In this document: positions 1 to 10,900 of the stretch, one piece after another | How the letters are laid out: every line of letters begins with the position of its first letter | Position numbering within the stretch: the stretch's first letter is position 1 | Translations under genes and position numbers: made by a program | Assembly (NCBI GenBank): GCA_026122225.1 | Contig: JANEZZ010000520.1 | Location: forward strand, 434,001 to 498,000 | Source of the DNA: Heloderma charlesbogerti | Lineage: Eukaryota > Chordata > Lepidosauria > Squamata > Helodermatidae | Direction of reading: 5' to 3' | DNA: 64,000 nt | Notes under the pieces: model-generated | What the model was told of the DNA's origin: nothing | Databases searched by the model: none | The model's input: only the letters and a program-made list of their open reading frames with translations

Positions 1-3000
1 GGGAGATGGGGTTGTGCTTGTGGTTGTCTCTGTTGTGGTAGTTTGGGTTACAGTCGTCGTCACCGGTTTGGGTGTGGTCGTACTCAGTGTAGCAGTAGAA
101 GTGGGAATGACGGTAGTTGGTTTACTAGTGGTGGTAGTTGGGATGGGTGTGGTTACACAAACTGGGTTTTCTTCACAACACAACACCCGTATCTCATAAT
201 TGAAACACAACTTGAATTTCCCAATTTGTTCTGCATTCTTGCACACCAGTCCAGAGTTTACATCGCATTCGACGACCTGACCCACTTGGTCAAAGCTTAG
301 CTCAGGGTGTTTTTCAGCCCTACATTGGATCTTTGCAGGCTTCCCACAGATTTTGCCTCCTGCAGCTCGGATGTTATTGTACGTTTCAATATCTCCTCCT
401 TTTGGTCCAGAAGTGGGGAAGTCAGTGTCAAACCACTGTGTCCACCGGCAGGTGATGGGCGCACAAGTTGTTTCTGTAGGTGTGGTTGTACTAGTAGTTG
501 TACTTGATGGCAAATGCGTAGTAGTGAGCAAACGTGTTGAGCTTATGATGGGAGATGGGGTTGTGCTTGTGGTTGTCTCTGTTGTGGTAGTTTGGGTTAC
601 AGTCGTCGTCACCGGTTTGGGTGTGGTCGTACTCAGTGTAGCAGTAGAAGTGGGAATAATGGTAGTTGGTTTACTAGTGGTGGTGGTTGGGATGGGTGTG
701 GTTACACAATCTGGGTTTTCTTCACAGCACAGCACCCGTATCTCATAATTGAAACACAGCTTGAATTTCCCAATTTGGTCATTATTCCTGCACACCAGTC
801 CAAGATTTACATTGCACTCCACGACCTGACCCACTTGGTCAAGGTTTAGCTCAGGGTGATTTTCAGCCCTACATTGGATCTTTGCAGGCTTCCTACAGAT
901 TTTGCCTCCTGCAGCTCGGATGTTATTGTAGGTTTCAATGTCTCCTCCATTAGGTCCAGAAGTAGGGAAGTCCATGTCAAACCACTGTGACCACTGGCAG
1001 GTGATGGGGGCACAAGTTGTTCCCAGAGGAGTGGTTGTACTAGTAGTTGTACTTGATGGCAAATGCGTAGTAGTGGGCAAACTTGTGGAGCTTATGATGG
1101 CAGTTGGGGTTGTGGTTGTGGTTGTCTCTGTTGTGGTAGTTTGGGTTACAGTCGTCGTCACCGGTTTGGGTGTGGTCGTACTCAGTGTAGCAGTAGAAGT
1201 GGGAATGACGGTAGTTGGTTTACTAGTGGTGGTGGTTGGGATGGGTGTGGTTCTGCAATCTGGGTTTTCTTCACAGCACAACACCCGTATCTCATAATTG
1301 AAACACAGCTTGAATTTCCCAGTTTGGTCATTATTCCTGCACACCAGTCCAAGATTTACATTGCACTCCACGACCTGACCCACTTGGTGAAGGCTTAGCT
1401 CAGGGTGATTTTCAGCCCTACATTGGATCTTCACAGGCTTCCCACAGATTTTGCCTCCTGCAGCTCGGATGTTATTGTAGGTTTCAATGTCTCCGCCATT
1501 AGGGTCGGAAGTGGGGAAGTCCATGTCAAACCACTCTGACCACTGGCAGGAGATGGGGGCACAAGTTGTTCCCAGAGGGGTGGTTGTACTACTAGTTGTA
1601 CTTGATGGCAAATGCGTAGTAGTGGGCAAACTTGTGGAGCTTACAATGGGAGTTGGGGTGGTGGTTGTGGTTGTCTCTGTTGTGGTAGTTTGGGTTACGG
1701 TCGTCGTCACCGGTTTGGGTGTGGTCGTACTCAGTGTAGTAGTAGAAGTGGGAATAATGGTAGTTGGTTTACTAGTGGTGGTGGTTGGGATGGGTGTGGT
1801 TACACAATCTGGGTTTTTTTCACAGCACAACACCCGTATCTCATAATTGAAACACAGCTTGAATTTCCCAGTTTGGTCATTATTCCTGCACACCAGTCCA
1901 AGATTTACATTGCACTCCACGACCTGACCCACTTGGTCAAGGTTTAGCTCAGGGTGATTTTCAGCCCTACATTGGATCTTCACAGGCTTCCCACAGATTT
2001 TGCCTCCTGCAGCTCGGATGTTATTGTAGGTTTCAATGTCTCCTCCATTAGGTCCAGAAGTGGGGAAGTCCATGTCAAACCACTCTGACCACTGGCAGGT
2101 GATGGGGGCACAAGTTGTTCCCAGAGGAGTGGTTGTACTAGTAGTTGTACTTGATGGCAAATGCGTAGTAGTGGGCAAACTTGTTGAGCTTACAATGGGA
2201 GTTGGGGTGGTGGTTGTAGTTGTCTCTGTTGTGGTAGTTTGGGTTACAGTCGTCGTCACCGGTTTGGGTGTGGTCGTACTCAGTGTAGCAGTAGAAGTGG
2301 GAATGACGGTAGTCGGTTTACTAGTGGTGGTGGTTGGGATGGGTGTGGTTCTGCAATCTGGGTTTTCTTCACAGCACAACACCCGTATCTCATAATTGAA
2401 ACACAGCTTGAATTTCCCAATTTGGTCATTATTCTTGCACACCAGTCCATGATTTACATTGCACTCCACGACCTGACCCACTTGGTCAAGGCTTAGCTCA
2501 GGGTGATTTTCAGCCCTACATTGGATCTTCGCAGGCTTCCCACAGATTTTGCCTCCTGCAGCTCGGATGTTATTGTAGGTTTCAACGTCTCCGCCATTAG
2601 GGTCGGAAGTGGGGAAGTCCATGTCAAACCACTGTGACCACTGGCAGGAGATGGGGGCACAAGTTGTTCCCAGAGGGGTGGTTGTACTAGTAGTTGTACT
2701 TGATGGCAAATGTGTAGTAGTGGGCAAACCTGTGGAGCTTACAATGGGAGTTGGGGTGGTGGTTGTGGTTGTCTCTGTTGTGGTAGTTTGGGTTACAGTC
2801 GTTGTCACCGGTTTGGGTGTGGTCGTACTCAGTGTAGTAGTAGAAGTGGGAATGACAGTAGTTGGTTTACTAGTGGTGGTGGTTGGGATTGGTGTGGTTA
2901 CACAATCTGGGTTTTCTTCACAGCACAACACCCGTATCTCATAATTGAAACACAGCTTAAATTTCCCAATTTGGTCCTCATTCTTGCACACCAGTCCAAA

Positions 3001-4851
3001 ATTTACATTGCACTCCACAACCTGACCCACTTGGTCAAGGTTTAGGTCAGGGTGATTTTCAGCCCTACATTGGATCTTCGCAGGCTTCCCACAAATTTTG
3101 CCTCCTGCAGCTCGGATGTTATTGTAGGTTTCAATGTCTCCTCCATTAGGTCCAGAAGTGGGGAAGTCCATGTCAAACCACTCTGACCACTGGCAGGTGA
3201 TGGGTGCACAAGTTGTTCCCAGAGGAGTGGTTGTACTAGCAGTTGTACTTGATGGCAAATGCGTAGTAGTCGGCAAACTTGTGGAGCTTATGATGGGAGT
3301 TGGGGTGGTGGTTGTGGTTGTCTCTGTTGTGGTAGTTTGGGTTACAGTCGTCGTCACCGGTTTGGGTGTGGTTGTACTCAGTGTAGTAGTAGAAGTGGGA
3401 ATGACGGTAGTTGGTTTACTAGTGGTGGTGGTTGGGATGGGTGTGATTCTGCAATCTGGGTTTTCTTCACAGCACAACACCCGTATCTCATAATTGAAAC
3501 ACAGCTTGAATTTCCCAATTTGGTCATTATTCTTGCACACCAGTCCATGATTTACATTGCACTCCACGACCTGACCCACTTGGTCAAGGCTTAGCTCAGG
3601 GTGATTTTCAGCCCTACATTGGATCTTCGCAGGCTTCCCACAGATTTTGCCTCCTGCAGCTCGGATGTTATTGTAGGTTTCAATGTCTCCGCCATTAGGG
3701 TCGGAAGTGGGGAAGTCCATGTCAAACCACTCTGACCACTGGCAGGAGATGGGGGCACAAGTTGTTCCCAGAGGGGTGGTTGTACTAGCAGTTGTACTTG
3801 ATGGCAAATGCGTAGTAGTGGGCAAACTTGTGGAGCTTACAATGGGAGTTGGGGTGGTGGTTGTGGTTGTCTCTGTTGTGGTAGTTTGGATTACGGTCGT
3901 CGTCACAGGTTTGGGTGTGGTTGAAGTGAGTGTAGTAGTAGAAGTGGGAATGGTGGTAGTTGGTTTACTAGTGGTGGTAGTTGGGATGGGTGTGGTTACA
4001 CAATCTGGGTTTTCTTCACAGCACAACACCCGTATCTCATAATTGAAACACAGCTTGAATTTCCCAATTTGGTCCTCATTCTTGCACACCAGTCCAAAAT
4101 TTACATTGCACTCCACAACCTGACCCACTTGGTCAAAGCTTAGCTCAGGGTGATTTTCAGCCCTACATTGGATCTTTGCAGGCTTCCCACAGATTTTGCC
4201 TCCTGCAGCTCGGATGTTATTGTAGGTTTCAATGTCTCCTCCATTAGGTCCAGAAATGGGGAAGTCCATGTCAAACCACTCTGACCACTGGCAGGTGATG
4301 GGGGCACAAGTTGTTCCCAGAGGGGTGGTTGCACTAGTAGTTGTGCTTGATGGCAAATGTGTAGTAGTGGGCAAACGTGTGGAGCTTACGATGGGAGTAG
4401 GGGTAGTGGTTGTCTCTGTTGTGGTAGTTTGGGTTACAGTCGTTGTCACCAGTTTGGGTGTGGTTGTAGTCAGTGTAGTAGTTGAAGTGGGAATAATGGT
4501 AGTTGGTTTACTAGTGGTGGTGGTTGGGATGGGTGTGGTTACACAATCTGGGTTTTCTTCACAGCACAACACCCGTATCTCATAATTGAAACACAGCTTG
4601 AATTTCCCAGTTTGGTCATTATTCCTGCACACCAGTCCAAGATTTACATTGCACTCCACGACCTGACCCACTTGGTCAAGGCTTAGCTCAGGGTGATTTT
4701 CAGCCCTACATTGGATCTTTGCAGGCTTCCCACAGATTTTGCCTCCTGCAGCTCGGATGTTATTGTAGGTTTCAATGTCTCCTCCATTAGGTCCAGAAGT
4801 GGGGAAGTCCATGTCAAACCATTCTGACCACTGGCAGGTGATGGGGGCACA
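1..4851 (-). repeat. MUC5AC: Tandem array of 549-bp CysD+PTS units (CysD4-CysD12)
   Basis: Nine highly similar CysD copies: CysD4 4543-4851, CysD5 4000-4308, CysD6 3451-3759, CysD7 2902-3210, CysD8 2353-2661, CysD9 1804-2112, CysD10 1255-1563, CysD11 706-1014, CysD12 157-465. The repeat period is 549 bp (183 codons), once 543. Each unit is a 103-residue CysD ([17 protein letters not shown] to CCEENPDC) plus an 80-residue Thr-rich PTS. WxxW is WSEW in most copies, WSQW in CysD8 and CysD11, and WTQW in CysD12. CysD12 is the most divergent copy ([10 protein letters not shown], ends NPVC). The array continues past the window edge with a PTS at 1-156. Confidence 0.95.
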
Positions 4852-7800
4852 AGTTGTTCCAATAGGGGTGATTGTACTAGTAGTTGTACTTGATGGCAAA
4901 TGCGTAGTAGTGGGCAAACTTGTTGAGCTTACGATGGGAATTGGGGTGGTTGTTGCGGTTGTCTCTGTTGTGGTAGTTTGGGATACAGTCGTTGTCACCA
5001 GTTTGGGTGTGGTCGAAGTGAGTGTTGTAGTGGAAGTGGGAATGGTCGTGCTCAGCAAACCTGTGCTCACTTTAGGAGTTGAAGTTACTTCAGTTGTTAT
5101 TGCAGTTGTTGTCTTGGCTTTAGTAGTTTTTAGAGGAGTTGTTTCTTCTGGTTTGGCGGTAATGCTAGTTGAAATCCCCTCTGAAGTAGTTAATATTGAT
5201 TTTGTAGTTGTTGGTGGCATGGTTTTAGTTGTAACTGTTGCAGAAGTTTCAGGAAATGTAGTTGTTTGTGTTCTTTCAGTCATTCTGGTAGTTACTTTTG
5301 GTGTTTTAAATGTTGTGGTAATTAGTGGTGACGTTCTCGTTGTGGCTGCTGTAGTTTTTGGAGCTACGGTTGCATTAGGTGTTGTATATTGTATTTGTGC
5401 TGTAGATGGCTGTTGAGTTGTCTGTAATAATGTAACAATAGGTCCTGGTGTTGTAGTTACTAGTGTGGTTGTTGATGGAAGTGTAGTTGGTGCTCTTGTA
5501 GTTGTTGCAGTTGTAGTAGTCATTTTTGAGGTTGAAATGGCAGGTTGTGTAGTTATTAGAGTTGTGGTTGTTGGGCATGGTATTATGATTTCTTTGCAGC
5601 ATTCAATTCTAATCATGTAATTATAGCAAATTGGTGGAAGTTGATCTTTGTTAAAACATATGAGTCCTTCTGTTTTACTACATGTAACTTTTTGCTTTAA
5701 TTCGTTTAGTGGAGTATCAGGAAATCTTTGTGCTCTGCATTCAACGTTCTTTGGTGCCTTACAAACATCATATCCTTTGGCTCTTATATTGTTAAATGTC
5801 TCTATATCTCCATCATCAAGTGCAGATCCTGGATAACTTGTATCATACCATTGGGACCATTCACAGACTTCCTGCGTGCAGTATTTACTTGATGTTGAGG
5901 AAGGTAAAAGTGTTGTTGTTTCTGTATGTTTAGTTGTTTCTGGAGTGGTTGTTATTGTTACTGTTGTTGGTGTATGTGTTTTAGTTTGAAAAGGTGTTGT
6001 GGTTAATACTGTAGTTGTTTCAGAAGTCATTGGCACTGTGGTTGTACCTTTTGTTGTAGTTTGTGAGGTTGTGGAAGAAGCAACTATGGTTGTAAATTCA
6101 GTAGTAGAAGGAGAGGTTGTTAATGTTGCAGTTTCTGGGGTTGTAGTGGAAGTTGTGGGTACAGCAGTTGTAGTTGTAAATTCAGTAGTAGAAGGAGAGG
6201 TTGTTACTGTTGTAGTTTCTGGGGTTGTAGTGGAAGTTGTGGGTACAGTGGTTGTGGTTGTAAATTCAGTAGTAGAAGGAGAGGTTGTTACTGTTGTAGT
6301 TTCTGGAGTTGTAGTGGAAGTTGTGGGTACAGTGGTTGTGGTTGTGGTTGTAAATTCAGTAGTTTCTGTTGTTGCAGTGGAAGTTGAGGGTACAGCAGTT
6401 GTAGTTGTAAATTCAGTAGTAGAAGGAGAGGTTGTTACTATTGTAGTTTCTGGGGTTGTAGTGGAAGTTGTGGGTACAGCAGTTGTAGTTGTAAATTCAG
6501 TAGTAGAAGGAGAGGTTGTTACTGTTGTAGTTTCTGGGGTTGTAGTGGAAGTTGTGGGTACAGTGGTTGTGGTTGTAAATTCAGTAGTAGAAGGAGAGGT
6601 TGTTACTGTTGTAGTTTCTGGGGTTGTAGTGGAAGTTGTGGGTACAGTGGTTGTGGTTGTAAATTCAGTAGTAGAAGGAGAGGTTGTTACTGTTGTAGTT
6701 TCTGGGGTTGTAGTGGAAGTTGTGGGTACAGTGGTTGTGGTTGTAAATTCAGTAGTAGAAGGAGGGGTTGTTACTGTTGTAGTTTCTGGGGTTGTAGTGG
6801 AAGTTGTGGATACAGTGGTTGTGGTTGTAAATTCAGTAGTAGAAGGAGAGGTTGTTACTGTTGTGGTTTCTGGGGTTGTAGTGGAAGTTGTGGGTACAGC
6901 AGTTGTAGCTGTAAATTCAGTGGTAGACGGAGAGGTTGTTAATGTTGTCTTTGGAACTGAAGAAGTTGTAATTGCTGTTGTGGTAGTTTTTGGTTTAGTT
7001 GTAACTATTGATGTAGATGTTGTTCCTGAAGTTGTAGTAATGGATGTGGATGTTGCTGAAACTGTTTTTGTACCTGCAGTTGTAGTTTCTGGAGTAGTAG
7101 TCAAACAATCAGCATTGCAGCAATACACTTTAATTTGATAGTTATAACACATTTGCAGTATTCCTGACTGATCTTCATTTCTGCAGACAAAGCCAAATGA
7201 CACGTTGCATTGAAAAATTTGACCAATTTCGTCAATAGTTTTCTCGGGGAATTTCTCTGCCCTGCATTCTATACGTTCAGGATTTTGGCAGATATCTTTT
7301 CCTGCAGCCCTAATGATGTCATATGTTTCAAAATCCCCTTTATTATCCAGTGTGGGAAAATGCACATCTAACCAATCAGTCCATTTGCATGTGGGTTTAC
7401 AAGTAGTTCTGCTTGTTATTTCTGTTGTAGGAGATATGGTTTCTGTGGTAGATCTGGCAGTTGTTCCAGTGGATGAAGAAGTGGTTTCTGGGGTTGTAGT
7501 TAAGATGCTAGTTGTCTCTGGAAGTGTACTTCTGGATGTAATCACAGTAGCCAATGTGGAGGTTGGTGTTGTAATTGTTGTAGACTCTAGAGATGTTGTA
7601 ATCTTGGGTGTGGATGCTGTAGTATAACTGCGACATGGTACGAAGCTACAACATAGGATTCTGATTTGATAATTGTGGCAACCCACTGGATGCTGGTTCT
7701 TATTGTAACATATGAGTCCCACTGTTGCACTGCATTCTACTTTTTGGCCCAGTTCATTTAATGGAGTACTGGGGAATTTCTCTGCTCTGCATTCAACAGC

Positions 7801-7952
7801 CTTTGGAGCTTTGCAGATTTTATAACCTTCAGCTCTTAGATTATCAAGAGTCTCAAAATCTCCACCATCATTTCCAGAACCAGGTTGACTCCCATCATAC
7901 CACTGTGACCAATGGCATTCTTCCTGAACACAAAGTGATGTTGTTGCAGGCA
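1..7952 (-). CDS. MUC5AC: MUC5AC exon 31 (giant central PTS/CysD exon, truncated by window)
   Basis: The acceptor CACACAG at 7953 opens a stop-free frame that runs off the left edge (2650 full codons here). Thr codons ACA, ACC and ACT dominate the PTS segments, the sites of dense O-glycosylation. Twelve CysD modules interrupt them, each with a WxxW motif, a known C-mannosylation target, and the expected ten cysteines. Human MUC5AC has nine CysDs in total by my recollection, so this allele already exceeds that before its end is reached. The opposite strand is correspondingly G/T-rich and shows spurious Val-rich open frames. Confidence 0.93.
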
Positions 7953-10900
7953 CTGTGTGTGTGGGGGAATTAAAAGAATATGTTAGCATAATCTGGGGTT
8001 CCAGTAGATATTTTATTTTTATACATGTTGAGCATGTAAACTACATGCCACCTCTAAGAAAGAAGGTTTTTTTTAGGGTGCAATCCTATCTGTGTTTAGA
8101 CAGATAAAAGTCATACAACCCTCAGCATTCCCCAGCCAGCCATGTTCCCCAGCTAAAGATTGCGCCCTTAGAAGATTATTTAGGAATTCAGTGGCTCCAC
8201 CCAAGCCATTTAGACTGATAATCAAGTGGACTTCTCTGGAATTTGTGGTCTGATTTTCTTTTTGAGGGAGACAGTCTTTTAGGTGTCACTATGCTCTATT
8301 TTAAGGGGTGTGGTGGGGAAAGTAAAATCAAAATCATATACTCAGTTGAGGTGGTGAGACAGAAAGGTAATATTGGATGTTCAGATCTGCATATCTTACA
8401 GATCTGATCAGGAAAAGATTGTGACCAGTAGCCATTCCAGATGGGAGAGACATGGAGCTTCTCTACATTAAGCACCCCCCTCCCACATCCTTACTGGGGC
8501 TTTCTGCTTTCGGTTTCTTTGTGGGATTACAATGGGCTCCTTTACATGGCAGACAGTGATTTGAATCGAGGAAAGTCCTTCTTGGTAAGTTCTATATGTT
8601 TCTGTGTATTTCAATTTACAGCCACTAGATGGCACTATCATTATAGTGCATTATAGCACTACGCCGGCATTTCACACAGCTGATAGATTGGAATAACATC
8701 CCTTTTCATGTAACATCCCTTTTCTTGTTATCTCCTATCTTTTTGTAAGTGGAATAAACTGGGAAAAGTGCAGAAGATGGTCTGGAGGTTGACAACTTCA
8801 TGTAAAGGACCACTAATTTCCAGGAGTGACCAATCACGAGTGTGCAATAAATCACTCATGGATGCCTAGGGACTGCTTGGCTCTGTCTGGGAGTCCAATG
8901 GACTCCCCCCCCCTCACACCTCTGGGCTGTGCCCACCGAGATGCTGCCCCTGCTCACCCCCCACATGCTCACCAAACTGCCCGCACCTACCCATAGCCAT
9001 TTGCGAGCGCCTGTCATTCCCATGGCCACCATTTTGCCAAAAAATATGGTGACTCAGGAACTACCGGAAATCTAATATTGCACACATTGTGGCTGTAAAG
9101 GCCCCATCGATGCAATATTACAGGCGTAAATGAGCCATTTACATCCATAATATTGCATAGATGGTGACTTCATTGCCGCTATGTGTGCAATATTAGATTT
9201 ATGGAAGTTCCCAAGTCGCCATATTTTTTTCACAAAATAGCAACCGTGGGAATGATGGACGCTCGCAAACAGCTCAGGGTAGGTGTGGGCAGCTTGGTGA
9301 GGCACCCAGAGAACCCAGGTGGGGGGGGCGTGAGTAGGGGCAACAGCTGGGTGGGCACCCAGAGAACCCAGATGGGGGGGCGTCCATCCATCCCTACGGA
9401 TGCCCTTTACAATCACTATATGTAATGATCAGCATCACACCTATGAATAAAGAGGTTACTCAGGGATGTCCAGAAATTAGGAAAGCACAGAAGGAGAATG
9501 CGTTGTACAAGTCCCTCCCTTTTTCTCCTCATCTCTTTGGGCAAGAGGAAACACACCATCGGGGCCTCAGTCTACTGGCCTTGTACTCAATAGTATCCTA
9601 TGAGTTTACTATGACTAGCTCCTCCTATCAGACCAAAATTCTTATAGTCTGCAAAGACTGATTCTATTGCAGGTTTTAAAATGCAGAGGCGCAGGTGTTT
9701 TGTGCTGCTGCAGTTGAAGCATGATAGGTAGCACAACAAAGGCAGCTGTCTCTGCCTGGTCTCCCAGGATAGACCCACCCATTCCTTTATTACATGCATA
9801 GTTGGCATTCATTTTTACTGGGTCAGAAGACCCTATGGGTCAAGAAGGGTCATAGGAGACTCCACCAGGATGCAGGATGGGACCATGAGCCCACTGCACC
9901 CTCACCATACTAAGGCACACTGAAGTTGTACAAAAGCTGGGGAGGAAGCTGCAGTTCCTGAGTGCCAAAGTAGCTTGCTAAGCCAGGATAAGATTCTAAG
10001 AAGGGATGAGTTGTTCTCTTGTGGTAAGCTTGGGACCCTCACACTGGGTTGCCTAAGATATGCCACAGATACGCTTCCTTATGCCTCAGAAGCTAGGAGG
10101 AATCAACCCCACTGGTGTTGTAGGGGGAAAAATACTTTAACAGATAGCAATCCCTTATGGATATTAAACAAAGAAGGGGGGATTCCATACAAAAACTCTA
10201 CTTTTCCTTTATTCTACATTATTTTGGAGATTTTTATAGGATCTTTCTGTACTCCGTACCTGCACTGTCTCTTCTTTTCTACATTGTTAATTACTGGCTG
10301 TACATAAGGAGAGTTTTTGCTGCCCTCTGTGCTTTGTAAAAAAAAGTTAAACCACCTTCAAACTTGTGTTCTTCTTCCCCACCCCACCCATCCAGTCATT
10401 GCTCAATGGACAGCAATGGCATGTTTTGAATGGAGTTCCACCCCTGCATCCCCACCCCATGTTTAGCAGTATGCTGACAAAAGGCCCTATTGCAGTCTTG
10501 GAATGCTTTGGCTATTTTTATTAATGACTTCAGAGGTTACTATTTAATCAAAGTCCCCCCACGCCCACGCCCACTGCGCCTTTGGGATTAGGCTCTCTTG
10601 TTTCTCCTGTTTAGCCATGCAGCCCTGTGTGGGCATGTCTGTGTTACAGAGTGAAAATGGTTTAATGGTCGTTCCCTCTGCCCAGGTATCCTGTAATTCT
10701 GTGACAGAGGCTAGGGACCTCTAACAATACTGTCAGCATCCTCACCAAACTATAATTCCCAAGATTCCTTCAGAAGAGCTACAGTCACTAAAGGGGTATT
10801 CAGTTAATATCAGTTTGTAATGAAGATGTACCCCTTGTATTTTCTGCTTCTTCTGATAGCAGACGACATTGTACCACACACACATTAGAAATCTACACAT

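Noticed and set aside
1..4851. Regularly spaced repeats as a CRISPR-like or satellite array
   Set aside because: The repeats are 549 bp, in frame and encode CysD domains in a eukaryotic exon.
5999..7138. Long Val-rich open frames on the plus strand (also several at 353-5416)
   Set aside because: They are the antisense of Thr codon runs in MUC5AC exon 31; the minus frame is continuous and encodes CysD domains.
9072..9425. Overlapping open frames on both strands
   Set aside because: They mirror each other because of the palindromic foldback element.
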